The notes below the pieces were generated by a model. That model made no database searches. It was not told the DNA's origin and saw only the letters and a program-made list of their open reading frames with translations. Below are positions 8,883-17,612 of a stretch of DNA of 17,634 bases, piece after piece. Source of the DNA: Glomus cerebriforme (taxonomy: Eukaryota > Glomeromycota > Glomeromycetes > Glomerales > Glomeraceae); NCBI GenBank assembly GCA_003550305.1, contig QKYT01001095.1:1-17634 (forward strand), in the 5' to 3' direction. Made by a program: the position numbers and the translations under genes. Within the stretch, counting starts at the first letter, position 1, and each line of letters starts with the position of its first letter.

Positions 8883-9300
8883 TTAAAATTTTATTATTAA
8901 AATCACTTGAGGTGATTAAATTCGAAAATTACCTGGGTGAAATTTAAATTAATTCTTTTAAAAATACTTGTAATTTAATTTTCACTGAGGTTTAATAAAT
9001 ATTCATAAGGTTGTTTATGACTTTCATATAAAACAGTATTAACTTTTAAAGTTTCTAACTTTTTCTTTTTATGCATACAGAGATTTTAGAGCATAATTTG
9101 AGTATTTTTGTATTAAGTTAAATACTCTTGAAAGATTATGGAATTTAAGTATAGATCAGGGCAAATTTGTTTTGTGAAAAAAAAAAATATTTATAGTTTT
9201 CAGTAATTGACACTAATCAGTAGTAGATAAAATTACATCTATTTTCTTATAACCTCATCATGCAATTATTACTCTCTTAACTTGATAGGCAAGTCCTATT
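8883..9300. other. AT-rich stretch, no gene seen
   Basis: No supported frame. CAGGGCAAATTTG near 9157 resembles the CAGGG start of some hAT ends and lies 5' of the hAT relic, but no matching opposite end was found. Confidence 0.3.
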
Positions 9301-9319
9301 CCCGGCGCAGCGCGACGGG
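9301..9319. other. GC-rich hairpin just upstream of the hAT relic
   Basis: A 19-base block of nearly pure G/C forms a stem of eight positions with one G-A mismatch around an AGC loop. It ends four bases before the ATG at 9323. It stands out strongly from the AT-rich surroundings and may be a subterminal or insertion-linked part of the element. Confidence 0.5.
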
Positions 9320-9322
9320 TTT

Positions 9323-9915
9323 ATGCCTAGTAAGAATAATAAAAGAAAAAATACAAGTCTTGTACTGTATATGAATATTTTACAAAGTATTCTGATTCTA
9401 TTAGTGGAGATGAAATATGCGTATGTACATTCTTGGATGAAAAAGGAAATCGTTGTGAAAAATCTTATCGAAATGTGGGTAGTTTAACTGAAAATCTTCT
9501 TCATCATCTTGAAACACACCAAAATCTTTTCCAATAATAATAAGAAAATATGTCATTATTTTATTTATATTTACTGTTAACTGTTAATGTTAATTATGAC
9601 CAAATTTATTTTAGGTATGAACACGAAATATTCAGCCACATCCTCCAGATATTCAAAGACAACATGAAGAATCAATGTTAAAATGGATGCTAAAAACAAA
9701 CCAACATGTTTCTGCTGCTACAAATAAAACATATAAGGAAAAAAAGGCTGAATTTGATCCAGCATTTGTTATACCATATGGATTACATAAAATCTGGATG
9801 TACTAATATTCAACATATGCCATGTGTCACTCATACTTTACAACTTGCTATTGGTAAAGGATTAATATTTGTGGAAGTCTTGATAGCATGAGTAAAAAGA
9901 TTAATAAGATTCTTT
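9323..9915 (+). pseudogene. hAT-family transposase relic with BED finger and large internal deletion
   Basis: The ATG at 9323 begins a basic N-terminus (MPSKNNKRKN). After a frameshift near 9352 a BED finger follows: VYEYFTK, CTFLDEKGNRCEKSY, then HHLETH, closing at TAA 9535. After a possible intron ending at TTTAG (9614), the next block reads MLKWMLKTNQHVSAA and FDPAFVIPYG, typical of hAT transposases, up to TAA at 9804. One frame over comes MPCVTHTLQLAIGKGL, the conserved C/H-containing block of the catalytic region. It is broken by TGA at 9889-9891, after which VKRLIRFF continues. The stretch between FVIPYG and MPCVTH that should carry the first catalytic Asp is missing, and the rest of the catalytic domain with the dimerisation tail is gone. 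It cannot encode an active enzyme. Confidence 0.85.
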
Positions 9916-9925
9916 ATCCTTATCC

Positions 9926-10420
9926 TTATTTTTAATCTGGATTAAAATCTGGATTAAGGATCGAAACCCTATTATTTACCTTCTTGTTCTGTTTATTTAT
10001 TTTTTTTAAAAAAAATTAAATATATTTAATAAATATAAAGAAATGGACGTAATAAGAGATTAATTTATTTTTAAAATGAATAATAAATAAAATTATTACT
10101 GATTTTACCTTCAGATGCATTTTTTGGTTCTGATAAATTTTCAAATTGATAAAGTTTATTTGTTATTATAATATATATTATAATTTCTTAATTTTATTAA
10201 TTTCAAATTTCTTAAATCAATAAGAACATAATATAAGTAGATGCTGCATCAACTGATGCAGTGAAAAGATTTTTATTCTTGTTAAATAAAAACATTAATA
10301 AATTTATTTAAATTTTCATTTACAAATGGTTTTTGATTTTTTTTATTTCGTAAAAATAATCTTTATTTATATTGGTAAAATAAAAATTATGTACGCAACT
10401 TTAATTTTCACCATCATGTT
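9926..10420. other. AT-rich stretch with small inverted repeats, no gene
   Basis: Holds the palindrome TTAATCTGGATTAA at 9932-9945, with AATCTGGATTAA repeated immediately after. An 8-bp inverted repeat with a two-base loop (CTGCATCA, AC, TGATGCAG) lies at 10244-10261. No credible coding frame; the stretch could be the decayed 3' half of the hAT element. Confidence 0.35.
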
Positions 10421-10427
10421 CTAGACT

Positions 10428-10850
10428 GACGTCACTATTTCTCCCGATACTCACGATAATCAGCTTCAAATATTAACGTGGTTATTTCTCATCATCATAA
10501 TCATCAGCAATGTGACGTTCCAAACATTATTTCTCTCAACAATCCATGTATTTCTCTTTATAACTCCCAGCAATCTATGGTCAATGATGCTGCAAATGAT
10601 AACGTCGCTACGCGACAATTTAGTATAGCTTAAAAGATAACGTTACTATTCCTCCTAGCAATCGCAATATTTTGATCCACAATCAAATATTCTTCCTTCA
10701 CTTAACTCACTTAACATTACTATTNATTCTTCTCAAATAAATCTTTCTGAAATATTCAGATTTGGGCTCAAAATTATTATTATGCCAATGAATAATTCAG
10801 ATCATACTTATTTTAATCATTCTTTCTTGACTGATAATTCACAACAGTAG
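10428..10850 (+). pseudogene. Relic of an Asn/Ser/Gln/His-rich protein (C-terminal region)
   Basis: Three consecutive frames give peptides of the same style. About 10428-10465 reads DVTISPDTHDNQLQ. 10460-10633 (58 codons to TAA) includes ISHHHNHQQCDV and LYNSQQSMVNDAANDN. 10659-10850 (64 codons to TAG) includes YFDPQSNILPSLNSLN and NNSDHTYFNHSFLTDNSQQ. Frame changes between them suggest indels or lost introns. Word families such as AACGTnACTATTnCTCC recur near 10428, 10475, 10516, 10601 and 10640, suggesting an old internal duplication. The composition resembles the disordered tails of fungal transcription factors, but no DNA-binding domain is seen. Base 10725 is N. TGACGTCA at 10427-10434 is a perfect CRE palindrome. 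Confidence 0.45.
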
Positions 10851-11612
10851 ATTAGGAAAATTCTAAAATTATATATATAAAAAGGATTTATAAATTCATC
10901 CATTTTTTTTGATTAGTTTTCTATATCCAAAATAAAGTTATATTTATTATTTTATTATAAAAATTATATTTAAATCTTTATATGTGTGCGAGGACTGATT
11001 GTGCTAAAATAAATTTTTTCCCATTAATTCGGAAATAAAAAACCGACAAAATTCTCTCCGTTTGTTTAATTGTTATTGACATATTTTTAAGAATTTTTGT
11101 TAAACATTTACTCGTTACCGATATTTTAGTACAATTGAAATAATAGATTATTAAATTTTAAATCATATATTATGTAACAATACTCACATCATCAGGTATC
11201 GAAAGGGCTTCCATAAATTGAATTGTTTTTAATGTTTTCAGTTGACAAAAAATGATATCAGATAATTTTTCATAACTTTTATATCGGTATTTTTAGGGAC
11301 AAAAATTAAATCGCGTATCTTTCATAATATTTTTAAGTACAAAATTATTTTTTTTTTTTTTTTTTTTTTGAGAATTTATTTCACATATATAATTAAACTA
11401 TTCTTTAACTCAGTTTATAACATAATCTTTTGCTATAATTTATAAGATATACAGTATAATCCTAAATATATATTTTTAAATTATCTTACAGTTTGTTTTT
11501 TGAATAATAAATCTAATTGTATGTCTGCGCCGTTACAAATTTCTTTGCAACACATTATCATCTCGTTTTTTTTATTACCGGATAAAAAAATTTTATCAAC
11601 TGATTTTTGTAG
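10851..11612. other. AT-rich stretch with 22-base poly-T; a possible minus-strand exon
   Basis: A T run covers 11348-11369. On the minus strand, 11241-11188 reads LKTLKTIQFMEALSIPDD directly before a GTGAGT donor-like site, which looks like a lone exon, though very short. GTATGT at 11519 pairs with TTTTGTAG ending at 11612 as a plausible intron before the coding fragment that starts at 11613. ATACAGTATA lies at 11449-11458. Confidence 0.3.
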
Positions 11613-12051
11613 GTTTTAACTTTTAAGTCCTTTGATCCGCTTACTATAGTCAATCCATATTCAACAAAGAAAACAGAGTATAAGTCTGCAGTCCATGATG
11701 AAATAAAACAATATAGAAAAACATTAGAATCCTACACTGTAGAATATAAAGATAAAATTCCAGGACTTAGTAAAGAAAGAATTTCCAGGATCCATAAATT
11801 TATGATAATTATATTATCTAACTATTTCTACTAAATAATACAGTATCATAAAATGTCGAAAAAGGTTTTTTTGGAACTTTTACCACAGATTAAATAATAG
11901 ATTCAAGTAAGAAATTATTATGTACGAAAGACGTTCTGCATTCTGATTTTCTTTCTAACGTAAATGAATTTGAGCTATTTGCGTTGAAGGATGTATCAAA
12001 TAAAGAACCAAATTATATCACCAAATTATGACATTATTAATGATATCACAG
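11613..12051 (+). pseudogene. Unknown broken gene, first fragments
   Basis: An exon-like frame starts right after the acceptor TTTTGTAG. It runs 73 codons to TAA at 11832, with protein-like content (VNPYSTKKTEYKSAVHDEIK, ESYTVEYKDKIPGLSKERIS). A second frame, 11924-12031, has 35 codons (DVLHSDFLSNVNEFELFALK). It closes with TGA but continues one frame over to a GTAATT donor at 12052. The use of Cys, Gly, Pro and charged residues sets both apart from background AT-rich translation. No domain is recognised. They are the 5' part of a series of plus-strand fragments extending to 13979, probably from one decayed multi-exon gene. Confidence 0.45.
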
Positions 12052-12146
12052 GTAATTACCGTTCCTTTAGAAGATGTGTTCACCCATCACATGGTTGTAT
12101 AACCTATTCTTCGTATATATTTTTTATTCTCATCTTTTTTAAATAG
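12052..12146 (+). other. Probable intron of the unknown broken gene
   Basis: GTAATT at 12052 and an AAATAG acceptor ending at 12146 bracket 95 bases between two coding-like fragments, with a pyrimidine-rich 3' end. The size is in the range of the introns of the intact genes near the right end. Confidence 0.4.
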
Positions 12147-12585
12147 ATTTTGTCGGTGATAATTATCAAGGCGTGAATACTGCGTGAATATTCGCATGAA
12201 ATCGAAAGATTGTGGCAGGATGTTTTACACATTAAAAATGGTTATTCGTGTCTAAATATCGGTTGTCAAAGGATTCAATGACATTGCGCCGATACTGACC
12301 GTCCCAAATTTGGCCGCGATGGATCATTATACGGATTAATTGGAACAAAAATATTAGGCGGAAACTTTGGTTGTTATGTTAACTTCGTAGATAGTTGCTC
12401 GGATTCGAGACCGAAAGCGGGGGGAATTTTTAGGAATTGATAGAATTGGTAGGATTTATAGTAAAATAATTAGACTACAGATATTAACACTAGGGCCAAC
12501 CAATTTTCCCATAAATAATTCTTCTGCAGCAGGAGGGAAGATATATGTAGCCGAATTAAAGTATTTTTTTTTGCAATTGTTCTAG
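12147..12585 (+). pseudogene. Unknown broken gene, central fragments
   Basis: The frame 12180-12440 is 86 codons with a single internal TGA at 12279. In its place a CGA Arg codon would give an uninterrupted peptide. It includes EIERLWQDVLHIKNGYSC, then CADTDRPKFGRDGSLYGL, and GTKILGGNFGCYVNFVD. A second frame, 12490-12585, reads LGPTNFPINNSSAAGGKIYV and AELKYFFLQLF before TAG. The clustering of Cys, His, Asp, Arg and Gly is strongly protein-like. I recognise no family; the Cys pattern is not a standard zinc finger. This is the best-preserved part and the best query for a protein search. Confidence 0.5.
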
Positions 12586-13030
12586 CAATTCAGGTGCAAG
12601 AACTTATAGTAATATTAATTATACAAATAATATGATAATAAAAAAATATATTCTCTCTATTTCGAAAACATTTAATATTTTCACTTTTATCAATACTAAC
12701 AAGTAATACAACATCGCTCATTCAGTAATTTTGAGAGCTTATGTTCTTATACATTAAGGAAAGAGTTTATTGATTTAAAATTACTCTAATGTACTGTACA
12801 TGCAGTATTATTTAATTTTTTGCAATATAATTATTATACCGTATAAATCTTATAACTTAGATATATCTTTATTAGTAAATGTCTTTTTGACGACTAGGAA
12901 ACGAGCATATCCTCTCTAATATTTTTATATACTGTATATGTCGGTAATAATGCGAGTAGAACGGGCACTTAAATCTTTGCATGTTCGAATATAAGTAATT
13001 TTATTTTGAAACCATTAATAGTGGAAATGA
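12586..13030. other. AT-rich gap between coding relics
   Basis: No frame supported. ATACAGTATA is present on the minus strand at 12928-12937. Near 12793-12807, GTACTGTACATGCAGTA holds two variants of the motif. Confidence 0.3.
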
Positions 13031-13979
13031 GATTTGGTAGATGCTATTAATGTTGGCTCAGGTACAATTGATTCTAAGAAATATGCACTCATTCCTGAAA
13101 TTATTGAAACAAAGGTGTGAAATCATTGTTATTATAACCGATTCGGATGACAACATAATTAATGATTTTAAGGTTTGCTGGCCAAATAATAGGTACTTAA
13201 CGTGATCAAATATAACATGAAACAAATTGCTTCACGTAACTTATTACAAGATTGTCGTTTTTTCATTACGACTATTTTATTTTTTTTCGAGTTTAAAGCA
13301 CGAGAAGGCAAGACTTGATCAAAGATGGGCATATGAAAAATTCCATTTATGTCTTACAATATTAGTTTTTTAGTGTAACTCTAATACTCACAAAAAGTGA
13401 CTGTTTCAAAATTCTCTTTACATTTTTTTAAAAATTTCTTTTACCAAGAAGAAATGAAGTAAAAGACAAAGTTGAGAACGAAATCAAAGAAGACATTTTC
13501 CTTCTTTTAGAATCACCTTATATAACCAATTGACAATATTCTCATATTCTTCTACCATCCCTTTTATCAGATTAGAAATTAGAGCATTATAAGTACAGTG
13601 AGAACCAAGTTAGCTTATTTAGTGAATATTTCATTTTCTCGATCATCATTTTCTACTGGCAGAATAGTTTTCACTCTTCCCAAAGGACCTTCAACTGTTC
13701 AACAAAAAATTCACCCACTTAGTAACGGACTTTTACAAATTATTCCAAAGGTATCGAAATTAATTACCCTAGGACCACAAGAAACATCGAGAAGAATTAA
13801 ATTAACTTCTTCAAGAGCAGAAAGAATTCTTAAACCTTAGTTCTTTAATTATCAATAGTCAAGATTTAACCACTCTAGAAAAAAATTATCAAATTATCAA
13901 AAACAGCCCCTTTTATTCTGCTTATAAAAAGACTTTTGTTGATGATTATGCTGCCACCGCAATCACTAAAAATTTATAA
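13031..13979 (+). pseudogene. Unknown broken gene, 3' fragments
   Basis: Four protein-like frames follow one another. 13031-13120 reads NVGSGTIDSKKYALIPEI. 13290-13373 reads LKHEKARLDQRWAYEKFHL. 13450-13533 reads NEVKDKVENEIKEDIFLL. 13598-13840 is an 80-residue frame including FSTGRIVFTLPKGPSTVQQK, RAERILKP then TAG. A one-base shift near 13838 extends the last one for 46 codons to TAA at 13977-13979 (DLTTLEKNYQIIKNSPFY, DDYAATAITKNL). The last part could be a surviving 3' exon or small gene, but no intact start is seen and the shift needs explaining. The family is unrecognised. Grouping with the upstream fragments rests only on strand, spacing and style. Confidence 0.45.
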
Positions 13980-14540
13980 TTTTCTTTTTTTTTCCATCAT
14001 TGAACATTTTAAAGTAAGGTGGACTATAGGACGACTATGGTATATCGTTGGGTTTATCGTGGGGACTAGTAGGTACCAATTATAGCACTAGGAATGTTCA
14101 AATCCTTCCGATTGGCTGGGAAATTTGTTGTAATTTTAATCACTTTTAAATATTCGGCTGGGATTACTAGATTATTAGTATTTATATTTATTTATTAATT
14201 TTATTTAATCACAATTTTATTAATTAGCTATCCGTTTACCAGGTGAAATAATTATAGGCAATAACCAATTACCACAGAACAACCTTTAGAAATGACAATT
14301 TAAAATATAGAAATTAGCAAGGAAAATATATCATTTGGTAAGTAATTTTATACATACTAGGTTAGAGTAGAAACGTGGAGAACATTTCTTTACCGAATGA
14401 CATAAATTATTTATCATCTAGAGATATTATAACCTACCTATATAAAAATTTTGTGAAAATTTTTTATAGAACTAATTCCTAGCTCATATAGTTTTTGGGA
14501 ATATTAAGATCAGAAACTAAGATATCTGGAGGATGGTCTT
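13980..14540. other. No gene supported
   Basis: Moderately AT-rich, with a more complex block at 14015-14130 that is G-rich for this region and may be another relic. No frame or repeat is convincing. Confidence 0.3.
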
Positions 14541-14544
14541 TTAT

Positions 14545-14718
14545 GTACCTATAGATGCCGTCGAAATTGCCGAATTATAATTACGGATTTTATATTTATC
14601 AAAAAATCAAGATCGGCATTAATTTACGGATTACAGATTATTTTGTGTAATTTTTATATTTTCGGCTTTCAATAATTACGGCATTACGTATTAATTCCGA
14701 GGCATCTATAACACGTAC
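14545..14718. mobile_element. MITE-like palindromic element
   Basis: The ten bases TATAGATGCC at 14550-14559 are perfectly inverted at 14701-14710 (GGCATCTATA). Similarity continues inward with small gaps on both arms (TCGAAATT against AATTCCGA, AATTACGG against CCGTAATT). Both ends lie next to GTAC (14545-14548 and 14715-14718). The 174-base length and long imperfect terminal inverted repeats without coding capacity fit a MITE or a foldback element. The superfamily is unknown, and a target duplication is not certain because GTAC is itself palindromic. Confidence 0.55.
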
Positions 14719-15059
14719 TATTATTATATTCGCTCAATTTTGATTTTCCAAATTAGAAGGGTTTGGGAAAAATGACCGGATTATCAGATGAAATTCTTGC
14801 CGAATTACCAAATTTAATGATTTAGTCCATCATTATGAGCTAATTTTTATGCAACCGGGCAAGCACGCCTATATTTAACTTTTTATTTAACCGTTTATAT
14901 CGTTCATTATCATATCTATTACCAAATCGAGGTTTATTTAATGGAATCACAATATCCAATTTTTAGGCAAGCATTTTATTGTTGTCGTTTCAAAATTTTA
15001 AATTTCTCGAAAAGTTTTTTTTTTTTAATTTTATTTTTTTAAAAAAACCTGACCGTACT
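14719..15059 (+). other. Upstream region of the Ser-rich membrane protein gene
   Basis: This is the promoter and leader side of the next gene. A short frame from ATG 14773 (MTGLSDEILAELPNLMI then TAG) looks like the start of a decayed F-box or similar protein but is too short to call. T-rich runs at 15016-15028 and 15032-15040 precede the chosen start. The ATG at 14979 is in frame with the gene but would add 27 Phe-rich residues encoded by the T runs, so it is treated as leader. Confidence 0.35.
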
Positions 15060-16238
15060 ATGGAAGAACAATATCAATCTAGGTATAATTTACCACCAAT
15101 TAATTTTAATTTTTCTTCGGAATCGAAAATTTATGTTAAAGATGATGTTTATCCATATAATACAACAGATGATTTTTCATATAAACCTTTATTTACTTCT
15201 TCTTTTAATTTAACGGAAAACAAAGATTATTTTGTTAATATAATTGAAGATTCAAAGGAATTCAATGAAGATTTAACGTCACCTTTATCTTCACTTTCAT
15301 CATCATCAAATTCTTCAACAACGTCTTTATCTTCTCCCTCAATTCATTCGCCCTCTTTACAATATTTATCAAATGACCTCAATTCTTACATATATCCATA
15401 TCGTTACGAACCATTATCAATGATAATTCCTGAACCACCAAAGAAAGAATTTACAAACTTAAATTCCAACCCGAATTTTTTTCCTAGTTTTAATATATTT
15501 TTAAGATCATTTACATTTTATCCATCAGGTAAAATTGATAGAACATGGAGAAACTTGGTTATATGGAGTATTTTATTAACTTTACTTTGTTATTTGGTAA
15601 GTTTTGATGATTTATTTATTAATTTATTTCTCAAAAAAAATAAAATTATTCACAAGTTTTTCTTTTTTTTGTAGGATCCATTTGAAGCGAAATATATAAA
15701 TAGGTTTATAACGCCTATCAGATATTTTGTTATTTGCTTGACTATAATTTCGTTGATTTTTAGAATTATTATAATATTTGGTAAGAAAGAATTTTATTAT
15801 TTTAATAACAAAAACTTGATTTATTATTTATTTATTTATTAATATTAATATTTATCTTTTTTTTTTCGTTAATAATTAGTTCAAAATAATAATTCATTCA
15901 AATCATATATAAAATCTCATACTATTTCTACTACCAATAATAATAATAATAATAATAATAATAATTCATCACCAACCGATACAGAAACTCAACAACAACA
16001 ACAAGATGCAACCGTTATAAATATGGAACAAAATTATCAATATGCACGTAATACTAGAGAATCTAATAATGAAAATTCGGGGGGATTTGCTGAACCATCA
16101 TTATTTAGAGGATGTTGTGCTGGTTGTTGTACTGGAGAATGTTGTAATTTAAGAAATGCTAATTGTAGAGATTGTGTGAATTATACTCTTGCCGGTTGTT
16201 TAAATGCTATTTGTTGTTTTGCTAGTCAACAAAATTAA
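15060..16238 (+). CDS. Ser-rich two-pass membrane protein with Cys-rich C-terminus (three exons)
   Basis: Exons 15060-15596, 15675-15780 and 15880-16238 join in frame to 333 residues. The introns are 15597-15674 (GTAAGT...TTGTAG) and 15781-15879 (GTAAGA...ATTAG). Residues 1-160 look cytosolic and disordered, with a Ser/Thr/Pro-rich stretch near 70-100. Two hydrophobic segments follow, about 164-180 (LVIWSILLTLLCYL) and 196-215 (VICLTIISLIFRIIIIF). Then come ten Asn, five Gln, and a tail with 11 cysteines in CCAGCC, GECC, CRDC and ICC groups. Such Cys clusters beside the membrane are often S-acylated or bind metal; which applies here is unknown. I recognise no family. It faces a minus-strand gene that also encodes a membrane protein with a Cys-rich tail, with 324 bases between the stops. 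The start at 15060 is preferred over 14979. Confidence 0.75.
15597..15674 (+). other. Intron 1 of the Ser-rich membrane protein gene
   Basis: A 78-base GTAAGT...TTTTTTTGTAG intron in phase 0. Reading through it meets a stop, while splicing joins CYL to DPFEAKY in frame. Confidence 0.8.
15781..15879 (+). other. Intron 2 of the Ser-rich membrane protein gene
   Basis: A 99-base GTAAGA...AATTAG intron in phase 1. Splicing makes a Val codon and keeps the frame into the Asn/Gln and Cys-rich exon. Confidence 0.75.
15936..15965 (+). repeat. (AAT)10 microsatellite coding ten Asn
   Basis: Ten AAT codons lie in exon 3 between the second membrane segment and the Cys-rich tail. The copy number is likely to vary between strains. 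Confidence 0.9.
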
Positions 16239-16562
16239 TTTTTTAAAAAAAAAAAAATTTTTTCCCCTTTTTTCTCGGGTGGCGTGGGTTGAGGAAATTG
16301 ATAGGAAAGAATATATTTTAATTTCTTTATTATTTGTAAATTACTAATAATATTTTAATATATTTTTTTTTTGGTTTCTTTTTTTTAAAAAAAAAAATAA
16401 ATAAATAAGTAATAGATAAAATAAAATAAAATAAAATTTATCTACTATATATACAAAAATTTTATTATCTAGTCTAGTATATTTAGTATTTATTTAAAAA
16501 GAACCATAATTAAGAAGAATAAATCCAATAAAAACATCGACAAAACCAAACTTCGATATTAA
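16239..16562. other. Intergenic region between convergent genes
   Basis: Shared 3' flanks of the two membrane protein genes. It contains TTTTTTAAAAAAAA-type palindromic runs just after the plus-strand stop, a short GC-richer block near 16275-16293, and ATAAAATAAAATAAAA near 16420, any of which could take part in 3' end formation. No gene is seen. Confidence 0.5.
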
Positions 16563-17555
16563 TTAATCATTGCATAAACAACAGCAAAATAATAGTTCAA
16601 ATATATTACAATCATCACATCCATCACCATCACATCCATCACAATTACATCCATCACAGCCGTCGCCTTTACAACAACATAATATTCCACATATATCACA
16701 ACAATTATCTAAAAAACCATTATCATCACAACAATTTCCACAAGAATTACAACAACTTTCTAAATAACAATAACAACTATTTAAAATATTAGAAATCCCT
16801 TCACAACAATTTCCACAAAGTTTGCAACAATCTTCAGATAAACCTCCTCCAAATGAATAGTTACAACAATCTCCACAGCATTCACAACTATGTCTACAAC
16901 AATCATCATCATAATAATAATAATAATGATGATGATGATGATGATGATGGCGATGTCCACCATTCCCACAACAACAATCCCAATCCCAATCATCAATATC
17001 ACATTCTCCATTATCATCATCATCATCCACTTTTCTTGCATAATCTATTGTTTTAATAATAAACCAAATTCTTGTCATAACTAAAATCATCGCAGGAAGT
17101 GATAATATTATTTCCATATATTTACAAATATTATCAACCGAATAACTTGTATCTGTAGGATCTTCTTTATGTACTATAAAATAAATTATTATATGAAGTA
17201 AGAATAACGTTGGAATGATAAAACATGTATCATCCGCTATATCTGCTAATTTAATTATTTGTGATAATTCTATCCATTCACTACTAAAAACCAGATAAGA
17301 TTCCTTCTTAACTAACACAATAATAGTTCAAAAATAAATGTAATAAATTAGAATTCATTAACGTAACATCAAAATAAAACATTTTTAATTTTAAATCTAC
17401 TTACTACATAATATTCCTAAACAATCACCAAAATCGAAATATGAATCATAATTTTTCATTTGTAATAAATTTATTATACGAACTAATAATTCTATTATTA
17501 GAAATATTATTATAAATATTTTCGCAAACAGCACATAATCACTTTGTACAGAACT
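16563..17555 (-). CDS. Multi-pass membrane protein with very Cys-rich, His8-bearing tail (5' partial)
   Basis: The exons are 17555-17405 and 17311-16563 (stop TAA at 16563-16565). A 93-base GTAAGT...GTGTTAG intron between them keeps the frame through a split Ile codon. A TTTCAG acceptor at 17556-17561 shows that earlier exons lie beyond the window. The 299 visible residues have hydrophobic segments at about 10-31, 80-97 and 115-136. An acidic tail from 146 follows, with 39 cysteines in about 154 residues. It includes His8 then Tyr5 and Asp3, repeated CCxxCGxCC modules (CCKLCGNCC, CCNSCGNCC), and a GDGCDGCNC-type stretch. Metal binding or dense acylation is plausible but unproven. I recognise no family. 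GTG at 17318 is not a start; it lies in the intron. Confidence 0.75.
16902..16954 (-). repeat. Trinucleotide repeat coding His8-Tyr5-Asp3
   Basis: On the coding strand a run of CAT codons changes to TAT and then GAT, so one microsatellite with first-base changes encodes the His, Tyr and Asp runs in the Cys-rich tail. It is prone to length change. Confidence 0.8.
17312..17404 (-). other. Intron of the Cys-rich membrane protein gene
   Basis: A 93-base GTAAGT...TTAG intron in phase 1 that contains stops in the reading frame. Removing it joins a GDCLGILC end to KKESYLVF with a split Ile codon. Confidence 0.75.
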
Positions 17556-17612
17556 CTGAAATAACATTTATGCATACATATTAAATTAAGGATTAAATTA
17601 AACGTAAAATGA

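Noticed and set aside
9157..9170. CAGGGCAAATTTG as the left end of the hAT element
   Set aside because: No matching inverted end or 8-base target duplication was found, so the boundary cannot be supported.
11521..11612. Short frame beginning ATG at 11521
   Set aside because: The ATG overlaps a GTATGT donor at 11519, and the stretch ends in TTTTGTAG, so it is better explained as an intron.
14095..14125. B-box-like GTTCAAATCC suggesting a tRNA gene
   Set aside because: The flanking bases do not form a T stem, and no acceptor or anticodon arms could be drawn.
14979..15059. Upstream in-frame ATG of the Ser-rich membrane protein
   Set aside because: The 27 extra residues are Phe-rich products of poly-T runs and look like leader sequence; the ATG at 15060 is more likely.
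16570..17084. Plus-strand frames rich in Gln, Ser, Pro, His, Asp, Ile and Met, and the alternative minus-strand frame at 16781-17041
   Set aside because: All are shadows of the Cys-rich minus-strand exon and its trinucleotide repeat.
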